Source of the DNA: Tillus elongatus
Taxonomy: Eukaryota; Arthropoda; Insecta; Coleoptera; Cleridae
Reading direction: 5' to 3'
Assembly: GCA_964006375.1 (NCBI GenBank)
Contig: OZ023267.1
Coordinates: 83,268,906-83,332,905 of the forward strand
DNA length: 64,000 bases
The stretch's first letter is position 1; each line of letters begins with the position of its first letter. A program made the translations under genes and the position numbers. Shown here in pieces: positions 28,137 through 41,915 of this stretch. The notes beneath the pieces are model-generated. The model was not told where the DNA came from. It ran no database searches and saw only the letters and a list, made by a program, of their open reading frames with translations.

Positions 28137-28860
28137 ACACCGATAACTTAAAAAATAATGCACCGATTTTTATAAAATTTGGTGTATGCCTTCCTTTGAC
28201 AAGTGGCTTGGATAGGTTCGTTAGCCAAGAAAATCGGACCAGTGTCTCCCGAAAAATGTTGTGTTTTCTTTCAAAAACTTTATATATCTCCGGAAATAAC
28301 AAAGTATAGCTTTAAAATTACGTCGTCAAAGCTGAACTAAGTACCGAAATTTAGATTTCTAAGTTAAAAGGAAAAAAATCTGAACGCAGCAAGTGCGTTA
28401 TAGAAGTGAATTTTTGAAAAATGCTTTGAATAGCAAATATGTCTTTTTAATGCAAGCAGTCATCAATTTGGTTACACTTATAACTTATATAGCAGAAATA
28501 ATGTGCCATATTTTATCAAAATAACTTATTGTTTAAAAATGTACAACAATTTTCCGACAATAGACTTTAAATGTTGGTTTCCTAGCCAACAAACCTTAGG
28601 TTAACAGCAAATTGAGTTACTGAAATTTGAAGCACTTAATGAAAATTTATAGTTCGATAAAAAGTGCAATAAAATAAGGGTGTTCGAAAAAAATGTAGGG
28701 ATCACCAACGACTTATGGGCCAGTCGGTGATTGTCAAAATAATGTTATAAGATGCAGCTCAAGACACCCTATAATTAACTTATAATTTTTTTCTCGTCTC
28801 TTGTATAATAATAATTATATTGAGCTTTACTGTAGAAATGTGTCACCCTATATATATGTA
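28134..28860. repeat. TA-bounded dispersed repeat
   Basis: Contains GTTCGTTAGCCAAGAAAATCGG, the inverted equivalent of the MBR 3' part, then GAACGCAGCAAGTGCGTTAT (28383), then CTAGCCAACAAACCTTAGG and TATAAGATGCAGCTC. It ends at GTCACCCTATATATATG. The same modules appear at 59068-59838 in a different arrangement. Non-coding. Confidence 0.65.
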
Positions 28861-29349
28861 AACAGATAAAAACTGAACGTAACCCCGGATATGGATTCTA
28901 GGGCGCTCATTTGAAGAAACTTTTTTAAAATTCTAAAGTCGAGGTCTCCCATTTAATAATTTTTTGTACGAAAATTAGCTAAAAATTATGGGCCGGTAAA
29001 CCACAAACTACCGCCAAAGCATCAGAGAGAAAATGACTAGCTTGTTGCATATCAGCCCTTTTTGTAAAACTTCGATCCCTTATATCTGTTAACAAAACAT
29101 AACCAACACTGTTTAGTCCACCCACTAACATTAATAAAATCTTTAAGGAATAACTTGCACTAGTATTTTAAAATTCCTTAATAACGCAAACAATTTGCCA
29201 ACTGAAATTTAAAACGTCTGTTACAGCGTGTAACTGACCTGCGAAATGATATCAAATGTTTCGCTGCTAGGTAACGACTCAGACATACGAGATCTCATAT
29301 ACCTATAAACCAGTTTTTACCATTGTCCACAAAAAGCGGTGATATTAAA
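28861..29349. other. Non-coding; pieces of the dispersed AT-rich repeat
   Basis: AACGTAACCCCGGATATGGATTCTAGG near 28873 is one copy of a module also at 29645, 29800 (inverted) and 59520. The rest shows nothing I recognise. Confidence 0.45.
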
Positions 29350-29635
<286 letters not shown>

Positions 29636-29639
29636 ATAT

Positions 29640-30080
29640 AAATATCGAAACGACCCCGGATATGGGTTCTAGGGGCCCAAATTCGCGCTCATTTGAAAAT
29701 TTTTTTGCAAAGTCTCACCATCGATACCTCTCTATTAGTTATTAAAAAAAAAAAGTTCACTAAAAAGTGATAGGCATTTAATGCCAAAAATTAGAACTAG
29801 GCCCCATAGAACCCATATCCGGGTTAGTTTCAGTTTTTATCTGTTTTCATGTATACAGGTGACGCATTTCTGGGGTAAAGCTCAATATATCCATTATTAT
29901 ACAAGATATGAGAAAAAGTTGTACACGTTAATTATACGGTGTCTGGAACTGCATCTTATAAAATTATTTTTACAATCACAGGATGTGGCTCGTGATAGAA
30001 TTTTTTTCTTAATCAAACTCGCCTTATATTATTGCATATTTTGCATTTTCCATTGAAAGATAATCCATGTTAGTAAGAAA
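29640..30080. repeat. Dispersed AT-rich repeat with a mariner-like end
   Basis: Two inverted copies of a CCCCGGATATGGGTTCTAGG-type module (29651 and 29798) are followed by TATACAGGTGACGCATTTC (29861). The corresponding locus on the other strand at 59470-59540 has GTCACCCTGTATATATG. This looks like the end of a TA-targeting MITE, but the partner end was not found. Confidence 0.5.
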
Positions 30081-30084
30081 ATAA

Positions 30085-32430
<2,346 letters not shown>

Positions 32431-32689
32431 CAGGGAGTCAATAAAATGACGTAGCCCGTATGATGATTCATGATTCACGTAGCCCGTTCCAGGCATGGAA
32501 TAAAATGGGGTATTCCCATTAAAAAACAAATATGGCGCCGATTTCCGGTATTTCCGGAAGTGCTGCCATTTTGTAAATATTTCATTTAGTCTTGCAGCAG
32601 TCGATTCTGACCGGTTATTCAAATCTCATGATAATACGACTTCGGGAAATCAAAAATTTTCTAACGAAGGGGCTACGTGAATCAGCCTG
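32431..32689. mobile_element. Possible small TA-targeting MITE
   Basis: The left end CAGGGAGTCAATAAAATGAC is followed by GTAGCCC. The right end on the other strand is CAGGCTGATTCACGTAGCCC, next to TA. GATTCACGTAGCCCG occurs again inside. The inverted match is imperfect, so this is tentative. Confidence 0.4.
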
Positions 32690-33335
32690 TATATAAAGTA
32701 ATACTATAAGACTATGATATTTAATGTTTACAAAACCATGGAAATAATATATTTTCTGGTTCCAAATGATTATGTGGGATTTTTTGTTACCTATACGTCA
32801 ACTATATTGAATAAAGTTAGATATAAAACAGTCAACAATGTCGAATTATGTAAATGATTCAAATTTTGTCATGCCCACTGAGCAAGGTAATATTGCACCA
32901 ATCTTGCAGAATCTTTTCCAAAGAAAGTTAAAGTTTTAGCATAATAGCAAAACCAACATCACCACCACCACCACCACCACAAAATAACCCCTAGAATTTG
33001 GTTCCAGTTGACCGAACTCACCCAATCGTACAGTGACGCCCGTCTGATATGTGAGGAACATTGATCTTATACCTTATCTTAAATGGATGGAGAATCTTTA
33101 TGATAATCATGAGGTTATTATAAAACATTAACGTTACTTAAAAGATTGTCAGTGAAATATAAAGAAACTGGCAAGTTTAAGCCGCTGTATAAAAGTACAA
33201 CCTAAACAATTGAAAACACGAAAGACGGAATGACACATTTAGAGCCTGGTTGAGATGAATCTTAAAATATACTTTATCATACAATAAAGGTCTATATATA
33301 TTTTTTTACTGCATTCTTGGTATTGTAAAAAAAGT
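32690..33335. other. Non-coding stretch, nothing recognised
   Basis: AT-rich and stop-filled. The only noticeable item is a short (CAC)n run at about 32959-32981. Confidence 0.5.
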
Positions 33336-33596
33336 AGGGAGTTTGACGCCCCCTGTGTGCTTCGAAACGGATGGACGACCTCGCTTGGGTGCTGCTTGTG
33401 AGCGGGACACGATGAGATGTCACCTAGAGTCTAGCCCTGGTGGGTGTCGAGTCTGTACGAGAGCCGAGATCTCTAGGAGTGGGTTACAAATGGATATTGA
33501 GGCCTCTTCTGTGAGCTTAGAAACGGGAAAGCGACCTCGTTTGGTTACTTCTTGGATGCGGGACTTCATGATACCGCCTCTAGTCAAACACTGACG
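33336..33596. repeat. GC-richer repeat with direct repeats, interrupted by a SINE
   Basis: CTTCGAAACGGATGGACGACCTCG (33360), CTTAGAAACGGGAAAGCGACCTCG (33517) and CTTCGAAACGGGCAAGCGACTTC (34018) are three related units. The last is beyond the SINE, which therefore split a local repeat. Its function is unknown. Confidence 0.55.
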
Positions 33597-33959
33597 AAGA
33601 GTCTCGGTGGTTCAGTGGTAAGAACTTGTGCCTCTGAACCAAAGGGTACCGGGTTCGATCCAAGCGTGATCCTTTCACTTTTTCAGTACAAACTGTAACA
33701 TTAACATCAACCGAGGTTCTGGCATTGTATTTGAGCAAGTTGAATGTCTGCACGTTCCGCCCTTCGGAGGGGGCGTAAAGCCGTCGGTCCCATGTCCATG
33801 CGATGTTGGGCACGTTAAAGATCCCTACACTCCTTGCAGAAAGGCTGGGGTTCAGCAAAATTGCCAGGATAGTAAGTTGAAACTGCTCCCAGGAGTCGGT
33901 GATTGGCCATAGTCGCGGAAATAGACCTACGTTAAAGATAGAACAACAACAACAACAAC
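33597..33959 (+). mobile_element. tRNA-derived SINE with 11-bp target duplication
   Basis: The head has an A-box, TGGTTCAGTGG (33608-33618), and a B-box, GGTTCGATCC (33652-33661), the internal RNA polymerase III promoter arrangement of tRNA-derived SINEs. A non-tRNA body follows (GAGCAAGTTGAATGTCTGC, GCACGTTAAAGATC), then an (AAC)n tail. AAACACTGACG stands at both ends (33586-33596, 33960-33970), a perfect target duplication. A second, inverted and truncated copy lies at 38180-38432. Confidence 0.9.
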
Positions 33960-34093
33960 AAACACTGACGGATGTCGGGTTCAGACAACCTCGGCGAGAG
34001 GTTATTTCTCTTTTAGCTTCGAAACGGGCAAGCGACTTCACTCAGATGACAGTTGACCTGTCATACTTTCCTCCTCAAAAAAGATCAACTTCC

Positions 34094-34530
34094 GCAGAGA
34101 GCTGGATTTTATGGATAAAAGGTTAGCAATTGGACGTGAGCGACAATAGATCTGAGGTCGCGGTGGGGGGACTGGAGTCGCCCAATCACAATGTACCAGT
34201 AACTGTTTTTTTTATAATTTTTCACATTTGGTCCATTTAAACATTATGTACAACAATTTCCGTTACATTTTAGATTATTAGTATTTAGAAATTATTTTAA
34301 AATGTATGGTTAGCAGAGAGCTGGATTTCATGGGTAAAAGGTTAGCAATTAGACGTGAGCGACAATAGATCTAAGGTCGCGGTGGGGGCACTGGAGTCGC
34401 CCAATCACAATGTACCAGTAACTGTTTTTTTATAATTTTTCACATTTGGTCCATTTAAACATTATGTACAACAATTTCCGTTACATTTTAGATTATTAGT
34501 ATTTAGAAATTATTTTAAAATGTATGGTTA
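34094..34530. repeat. Tandem duplication, two units of about 219 bp
   Basis: Both units start GCAGAGAGCTGGATTT and run through GAGTCGCCCAATCACAATG to AAATGTATGGTTA, with only a few differences. The word ATAGATCT[GA]AGGTCGCGGTGG also resembles 41630-41680 (AATAGACCTTATGGTCGCGG), suggesting a dispersed family. Confidence 0.85.
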
Positions 34531-35430
34531 ATATGTTAAGAGTGTTATCAAATTAGTCCTTACCTATGTTTTTATTTAACTTCCATATCGTCTTAAACGT
34601 GTGAAAGTATGATAACGGGAATGGAAAATCGAAATTTTGGTTAGCTCAAATCGTAGAAAGTCTCTAAGTATGTAAAAAAGCCGATTTGCGAAGGGAAAAA
34701 ATTGTGTCGGACACAATTTTTTGCCTTAGAGGTCGATCTGCCTGTTATTTCCCGCGATAACTTTTTGAAGGGTTGAGCTATCGATTTTAAATGTTGTACA
34801 TAGGTAGCAGTCCATCAACAAACGGTTCAGTTTGTTTTTGAGTTAAATCGCTAGAGTAGAAGGGCGATATATATAAGTGGTTAATTAATTGAAATTAGTA
34901 CTTTAACTTTGAAAATCGAGTAATGTGTTGTTTCATGAGACTATTTAAGAACATAAATTCAAATATTACAACGGACCTGACACTTTTTCATAAAATTCAA
35001 GTAGATATTGATCATGTAGTGGTGAAAGTTAAAATTCTTTAGTAATTCAGCTATGGAAATCAAATTTCGAACACAAGTAGCTGTTCACAAGCGGATAGTC
35101 TGGATTCTTTGTGAGTGAAATCACTTCAGGAACAAGATATAAAATAGGGGGTTGATTTTGGGAAATTAACTTTGCCATTAAAAATCGAGTAATATATTGT
35201 TCCAAGTCTATAAGTACAGATATACAAATATGCCTTTGAACCACTTAGACGGAATCTATCTCATATTTTCGATTTTCGTTGAATATTACCTTGCTAATAT
35301 ATTAAAGAACATTATAAAATTCGCATGCAACTGCCTTTTCATTTTTAACTGCCGGTTTTTAAAACTTTGACGGTAAATTTAAACTACTTAAACGGCGTGT
35401 ACAACATTCACTTTAGGTATTATATTGTTA
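34531..35430. other. Non-coding stretch; weak direct repeats only
   Basis: No gene. CACTTAGACGGAATCTATC (35242) recurs as CACTTAGACGGAATATATC (35823), and the sequence after each is related, so the SINE-like unit at 35435 appears to lie between two diverged repeat copies. Confidence 0.45.
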
Positions 35431-35434
35431 ACTA

Positions 35435-35735
35435 GCTGACCTTACAGATGTTGTTCTGTCCAGATTTCAATAAATTTGTTTGTGATTGAATCATAATTTG
35501 ACAATCAGATATCAAGCGACATTTGCGCACGTTTAGCGAAATAAATCGCAGAAAAAAGCGCATTTAGTTTTTTACCGAGTTTTCAGGGCAACATTTCCAA
35601 TTTTTATTTCCATAGAACCTCATTCGGACTATTACGAACCTTTTAAAAATAAAATTAGCCAAATCGGTCCAGCCATTTTCACGTCATGCGCTTACCAACG
35701 AAAAGCACCTAATTTTTATTTATTTGGATATGTTG
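35435..35735 (+). mobile_element. RTE-tailed SINE-like element
   Basis: Starts ACTAGCTGACC...GATGTTGTTCTG and ends AATCGGTCCAGCCATTTTC, then TTACCAACGAAAAGC and an ATTTATTTGG tail. This beginning and ending are characteristic of short RTE-related repeats widespread in insects. No coding capacity. The family identification is from memory of typical ends. Confidence 0.6.
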
Positions 35736-35739
35736 AAGA

Positions 35740-37690
35740 ATATTATAAAATTAGCCTGTACTAGGCTTTTTATTTTATCTCGCCAGCCGCCGGTTGCTAA
35801 ATCTTTAGCGGTGACTTTGAAGCACTTAGACGGAATATATCATTTTTGCTGGATTAAAGAATATTATAAAATAGTGCTGCAAATTTAGTCATAAAAAGTT
35901 GTGATCTACTTTCCTCAGAAAGACTTTTTCATGAAATTAATAATAATCACTTGACTACAAAGAAAACAGGGTGACCATCAGATAGCCAGGAAAATTCCTG
36001 GAGCTCTTGCCTGGAACTTTTTTCTCCGCTTATCTGCACTATTTTCGTCACATAGTTAAACATTCTGACAGCTGGCTTTACAAGACTTCTTACAAATCAT
36101 AGACAAAAAATTAGTTTATTTATATATTGTGATAGACAATTTTGCAGTGTGTTACTCCATAGAAGCTTAACACTGTGCCTGTACACAACACAATTTATAT
36201 TTAGCTTCCAAACTTTGACAAGGTCACAATCCAATTTTGACATTTCTAAAATAACCACCTACAATTTTGCCATGACTTGCTTCATCTAAAATTTACAACT
36301 ATATCCATTTAGTTTTCAGCCACCTACGTTATTTAACCCTCTTCAACAACAACATATTTCTTTTTACAATCTTTTGATTATCTAGCTTTGTACGAGCAAA
36401 CTGAACTATGGAAATTTAAAACTATTATATATATTTGAAATTGTCAAAGTAGATGATATATTGTAATGGGGAATTTATCATAAAATCAAAAAACTATTAC
36501 CAACTATATAATTTGTCATCCTTTACAAAAGTGAAGAAAATGCATTTAAATATGGAAAGGGAAATTAAGCAGTTTTCCAAATATGTACTATTTTTTCGCA
36601 CTTGCAGTTAATGTGCCAAAATCACAAAAACAAAAAAATATATCAAGGTCCTAATGTACAATAGCACATGCAAATTATTTTTGTCATTCTTTGCACAAGT
36701 GAAAAAAATCGTTACCTCTCTATAGGAGATTTAAATAAAAAATGAAAATTCGCTAATAGAAAATTATTACCAAGCCGTAGGGCTTTATTAAAAAACCTAA
36801 ATAATTTTTTGTTGCCCTTCATAATAATATAAAAAAATGCTTGTGAACACAGGAATTACTAGTAACATGTTTTAGAAACATGTAAAAGTTTTTCTTATAA
36901 TAATTTGTCAGAAACCAGAGTTAATGCCTATACACTGTATTTTGTCTGCCGACAAACATTACTCCAACAGAGTGATTATAAGTAGTATCAATTACACAAG
37001 TAATATACACATACATCTATATAATGTATGCTACATTGCTATAGAAACAGTCAGGTTACAAGGTCGGTGGTATGACTGCACAAAAACTATAATATAAAAT
37101 CCCTCAATTTTTTTGACATTAATCAATTAAATATAGTATTAACACAGCATAGATATATAGTCTTAATAAACTTTAAAATTTTTCGTTTACTCTTAAATAG
37201 ATACACAGCATAGACTATGCTGTGATAGATATTTGCTAATAAATAAGTGACCGATTAAGCACGTTTAGGGTATTGTTAATATACCGCCTTTGTGGTGATG
37301 ACAATGATGCAGTATATTTTATGGTTCACTTCCTTTTTCCCAAATGTGGAACCGTTCTGGCCCCATTGACTGATAGAACATATGTTTGGCTAAATGTAAA
37401 GCACAATGTAGGTTTCAGTTTAAAATTCTAAACTTAAAAATAAGACATACATTTTAAAGGCATATTTATTCCTAAGTAGACGATTTGCCGCAGCAACATT
37501 TATAAAAGTGTTCTAGTTTTTAATTTTTGAAATGGACGAAACCTATATAAGTTATTACTTATTCCATACTTCTACCTAGGTAAACACTGCTTTCTTAGCG
37601 AATTTTCGTATAATGTGTGTCATTTTGGATGGTGTTAAAGACTTCAAATAAAAGTGCTTAAAAGAAATTTATTTTTAATGATGCATGTTT
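35740..37690. other. Long non-coding stretch, mostly unrecognised
   Basis: AT-rich with no coding signal. It holds a partial copy of the 1.1-kb dispersed repeat at about 36170-36340 (AGCTTCCAAACTTTGACAAG, TTTCTAAAATAACCAC) and a short perfect hairpin at 37204-37224. Confidence 0.55.
37204..37224. repeat. Perfect 10-bp inverted repeat with a 1-base spacer
   Basis: CACAGCATAG, A, CTATGCTGTG. A lone half (ACACAGCATAGAT) lies about 60 bases upstream. No function is implied. Confidence 0.8.
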
Positions 37691-37699
37691 ATGAGAACA

Positions 37700-37985
37700 A
37701 AATCAAGACGCAGTAAGTGCGTTTTGGTAGCTTCAAATTTCAGTAACTCAATTTGCTATTAACCTAAGGTTTGTTCTCTAGGAAACCTGTTTTAAGTTGA
37801 TTTTCCGAAAATTGTTGTACATTTTCAAACAATAAGTTATTTTGATAAAATAAGGTACATTTTTTCTACTATATATGTTATGCCGGTACCCAAATTGATG
37901 ACTGCTTGCATTAAAGATACATATTTGCTATTAAAAACATTTCTATGAAAATTCACTTCTGCTGTGGCCAGACTCTTTTTTCAGC
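37700..37985. mobile_element. MITE, GGACGCAGCAAGTGCG family, diverged copy
   Basis: The left end is AAGACGCAGTAAGTGCG and the right end on the other strand is GAGTCTGGCCACAGCAG. The interior shares TGTACATTTTCAAACAATA and ACCTAAGGTTTGTT with 30085-30408. Confidence 0.6.
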
Positions 37986-38179
37986 AAAATGTTCAGTCTC
38001 TTACATTTTAGTGATACTATTTACTTTGTGTGTCTTACAAAACATATTATGAAATACAAAAAGGAAACAAAGTAATGTGGTTAGGTGGTCAGATGGCATG
38101 TTCCATGAAGCAACGATATTAACTACGTCTAAAGAATAAAGCATGGACATGGATGATATATGCTTTAATTTAAGCAGCA

Positions 38180-38432
38180 GAATTCCAAGCAATTCTCCTG
38201 GGAATTTTGCCGACCCCTCTCCTTTCTGGGTAGCGATCTTTAACGTGCTCAACATAGCATGGTACGCGGAACCGACGGCATAACGCCCTCTCCATAGGGC
38301 GGAACAGGCAGATATTCAACTTGCTTAAGCACAATATCACAACCTCGATCGATCTTAATTTACAGTATGTAGGTACTGAAAAATAATTTCACGCTTGTGC
38401 TGGGAATCGAACCCAGAAACTTTGGGTCCAGA
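38180..38432 (-). mobile_element. tRNA-derived SINE, second copy, truncated
   Basis: On the minus strand it has a perfect B-box, GGTTCGATTCC (38403-38413), then the body words GCAAGTTGAATATCTGCC, GGCGTTATGCCGTCGG and GCACGTTAAAGATCG shared with 33597-33959. The A-box end and the (AAC)n tail are missing. Confidence 0.85.
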
Positions 38433-38433
38433 G

Positions 38434-39000
38434 TCAATCAATCAACAAAACTTTTATTGACATTTAGAGACATGTTTACAAAAATATATACATATACATA
38501 TTCTTGCTACAATAAAAGTAATAATGTGAAACTCATTTAATTACAATATATTTTCACCTTATGTTTATTTGGTTGGTGTGCTAAAACTACACTTAAACTA
38601 ATTATTCAACAAGGTAGTACTGCTAGGGTTGTGAATTATAACTTTTCTTTGTTTTTCCCAGAAAATGTAGCTGCTGGAAAATCTGATTCAGATAGCTGTT
38701 TTTCAAATTCATGTTTAGGACATGCAGTCGTTTAGTTGTTTTATTTGTATGAGTTTTTGTAATCGCCATCATTTATTTTAATTGTGTTTTCTTTCATTGA
38801 AAAATTGCAAATGTTGGTAAATTAATGTTTGAACCTAAAATCACTGTTGTGTCTTATGGCGGTTAGATTTTCAGTCAATTTGTTATTTATGATTAACAAT
38901 CTGAAAAATTGATCAGATGTTTGGTTTAAATGTTCTCTAAGTGTTGGAATGTTTGTTAAATAGTGCAGAGTACTGATGCGTGTAAACCTGTTACGACCAG
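38434..39000 (-). pseudogene. Jockey-type LINE 3' fragment with (TTGA)n tail
   Basis: The minus strand reads RISTLHYLTNIPTLREHL (about 38925-38978), then LTENLTAIRHNSDFRFKH and a stop. This resembles the extreme C-terminus of Jockey-clade ORF2. A 3' region follows, ending GTCAATAAAAG and then TTGATTGATTGA at 38434, a typical polyadenylation word plus short-repeat tail. It is 5'-truncated and decayed. Confidence 0.6.
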
Positions 39001-40260
39001 TGACTAATCTGAGGCATGGTTTAAGGGTCTTCAGAGTGCGGCTTCTGCGTCACGGTTATAAGCGAAAAATTTAACCTTAATAGGAATTTGCCGCAGGTGG
39101 TTATCATTTTTGCTCAACGAGTCAGAGCGGTAGAGATAATATAATGAAAAGAATATAAAAATATTAGGATGAATAAAAAATGCAGAAGGAACAACAAATT
39201 TTATATTTCTTTAAGAACGATTAAATAAGAGGCATTCTAAAATTGTTTGTCAGGTGTGGTAAGTAAGCTAATATAGAGTGTGGAAAACGGCGTAAACTGT
39301 AAATGGCATCTTATTTAAAAGGTCTGATTTATCGAGGCTCCAAGTTACAGACTTACACAATAAACTTTTTACCTTTTTGCCTTTTACAAAACTCCACCTC
39401 CACAAATTTCTCAGATTGATATCATTAAATGGCCCTACAAGAGGTCCTATAACTGCAGCAAAGAATATAGATTATTACCGTAAGTCATTGACGGAGAAAG
39501 CAACCCAACATGTATACACCTTTTTTTATTTTTAGCTTTAGGAAAATAGGTTTCAACCTACTTTTTTTATTTTCGATTAAAATTAGTAAAAGATGATGTA
39601 AGCAAATGTTAAGGTAGAATTTACGAAAACTTGCAAAATAAGATAAGAGCACACTCTGTACTTTATTTTTTAAAAAGAGAAGCTAAATAGAATTTGGTTA
39701 CAGCAATATTTTAATACTCAAAATTACGGAGCTGAGGTAAGGCACAGGAATTATGTACAGTAATTCTTACATATTACAAACTTTTAATTACCTACCCCTC
39801 TGAACCTAAATAAGGTTTTATGTTGAACTAAGCATATTTTACGAGAAAACTAGTATAGGAAATACTAAACCTAAACAGTATGCAAAAACTAGTAGTAAAT
39901 ATTTGAATGCTGTCAAAGCGGAGACTCCCAGTCAACAGTCCATGTATGACAAATGCATCTGCAAATCTTATTATTTTGTAATATTGATTAGGGTTTTTCT
40001 ATTTGAGATGTTCTATCTCGGAAGACGTTCATTACTATTTGTATATTTGGTTAGTTATAGTTATACAGGTTCAACTCTTGATTTTATTAGAAATCTTGCT
40101 CTTTATAGTGAACTAACTGTTTATTCACAAAATTAAAAAATAAAAAGATCCTATTTAACAGTCACCCATGGCGTAGTGGCTAGGTTCCTCTAATTTAAAA
40201 CATGTTTCCACAAAGTTGGTAATACATAGATCATTACACGATTGCAATACTTTTTTGCAC
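39001..40260. other. Non-coding stretch, nothing recognised
   Basis: AT-rich. The one 77-codon frame (39903-40136) has no recognisable motif and a composition like its surroundings. ATGGCGTAGTGGCTAGGTTCC at 40169 resembles a tRNA A-box region but has no B-box. Confidence 0.5.
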
Positions 40261-40463
40261 CTATACAGGGTTAGTAAAGGCACTTGCATTTTCTGAGATA
40301 TCCGTTATTCAAAAAAAGTATAAAACAAAAGTTTTTGACATATTTTTTTGCTACAACTTGACGATATCAATTTTGGTCGGTTACAGAACTAATTTAGTGA
40401 CCCCTTGAATATTTTCTCACAGTTCAATAATTATAACTTTAAATAAAAAAGTTTACACATTGG

Positions 40464-40623
40464 TCCTCAAAAAGATGTGCTCATCAACTGAGAGGTATAA
40501 ATTTATACCCAGAGACAAATATTTTTAGTCCCCAAAAAGCTGCACTCACTGATTAAATCTGTATAAATTTATACACGGTATACTTTTATACACTTTTATA
40601 CGTCCCCGAAAAGCGGCAAATAC

Positions 40624-40624
<1 letters not shown>
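40464..40624. repeat. Diverged short tandem repeat with palindromes
   Basis: Related units start GGTCCTCAAAAAG, AGTCCCCAAAAAG and CGTCCCCGAAAAG. Two contain the palindrome core TATAAATTTATA (GGTATAAATTTATACC at 40494). The last unit abuts (TA)n. Confidence 0.65.

Positions 40625-40717
<93 letters not shown>
40625..40717 (+). repeat. (TA)n tract
   Basis: About 46 units, ending directly at the terminus of an IS630-type element. Confidence 0.95.
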
Positions 40718-40719
<2 letters not shown>

Positions 40720-41340
40720 TGGCGCATTGAAAACGAAACACACCGATTTGCGTCCAGAGAATTTTTTTTAAGAAACGCTGAAACACGTCAATTTTAATAT
40801 TGAGGGGGACATGTTTTGACATAAAACTCAACTTTGTCACATCAACCCCTTAAGGGTGGTGATAACAACCTTTATATTTTAAATAGGGAACATGGGTCGA
40901 GTGTTACATCATTTCAAAACTCTTTCTTTTCTGAATTCAGCACACAAATTTTTTTTGGAAGTTTTATCAACTCTTTAAAAATTATTCACAGTTGGAGTTG
41001 CAAGAACGTATTTCATTCATTGTGCTAAGAAATGCACTAATTAGTCAATTTTTTATTAAAAAAAACTACAAAACAAAACCAAACGTAAAAAATGTTTATT
41101 CAGTTAAGTAAGTGTTCAAATTGTTGACCACCAGCTTCCATACAAAAGTACAGATTTTCGTTCAAAACGAGCTCTGACATTCTGGAGCATTTGTGGAGTT
41201 ATTAGACGGCATTCTTCAACAATGCGTCGTCGTATTTCTTCCAGAGGCTCCGGTTCTGTTGCAAAATACCACTCTTTAAATGGCCCCATAGAAATAAGTC
41301 TAAAGGAGTTAAATCCGGTGATCTAGGGGGCCACTCAATA
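40718..41340 (-). mobile_element. IS630-type element (GGTGGCGCATTG family), truncated copy
   Basis: Nearly identical to 46952-47575: terminus GGTGGCGCATTGAAAACG, about 340 bases of non-coding arm, then the C-terminal end of the transposase gene. It stops at CACTCAATAGCAC, where it is fused to a Jockey fragment. Confidence 0.88.
41094..41340 (-). pseudogene. IS630-type transposase, C-terminal fragment
   Basis: The minus-strand sequence corresponds to the last 80 or so codons of the 47334-48392 transposase, including the LTPL region and the C-terminal EAGGQQFEHL. Small indels relative to that copy break the frame. Confidence 0.75.
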
Positions 41341-41570
<230 letters not shown>

Positions 41571-41720
41571 CATACACAATCCAACAGCTTAAAAGCCAAA
41601 TTAAGGATGCGCCGTTACACAAAATAGCCACAATAGACCTTATGGTCGCGGTGGAGGGACCGATATGGACCACTCACAATCTAACCTAACCTAACCTACA
41701 CAAAATATAATAACAAACAA
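41571..41720. other. Repeat remnant ending in a short TTAGG-type array
   Basis: CTAACCTAACCTAACCTA (about 41681-41698) is three and a half units of the insect telomere word on the other strand. The preceding GACCTTATGGTCGCGGTGG resembles the tandem units at 34094-34530. It is internal to the window, so not a chromosome end. Confidence 0.6.
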
Positions 41721-41915
41721 TAGATAGATAGATAGATAGATAGGTGCTTTATTGTCCAAAGATAAAAATCTTATTCACAAGCAAAGTGTTAACATATAAA
41801 AGTAAAAGTTGTCAAAAGATAAAAACACAAAAATATAACTTCACAACAAATAGTAATATAAGTGCACATGTAACTAGTATAACCATAATCAAAGGAATTA
41901 CACAATAGTCACAAA

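Noticed and set aside
28134..28860. Complete MITE with TIRs
   Set aside because: The two outer ends next to TA do not match each other inverted, so only a dispersed repeat is called.
33600..33670. Possible functional tRNA gene
   Set aside because: A- and B-boxes are present but the acceptor stem does not fold, and a SINE body, AAC tail and target duplication follow.
39903..40136. 77-codon frame as a host gene exon
   Set aside because: No recognisable motif, no splice evidence and AT-rich composition like its surroundings.
40160..40195. tRNA A-box-like sequence ATGGCGTAGTGGCTAGG
   Set aside because: No B-box or tail downstream; too little to call a SINE or tRNA.
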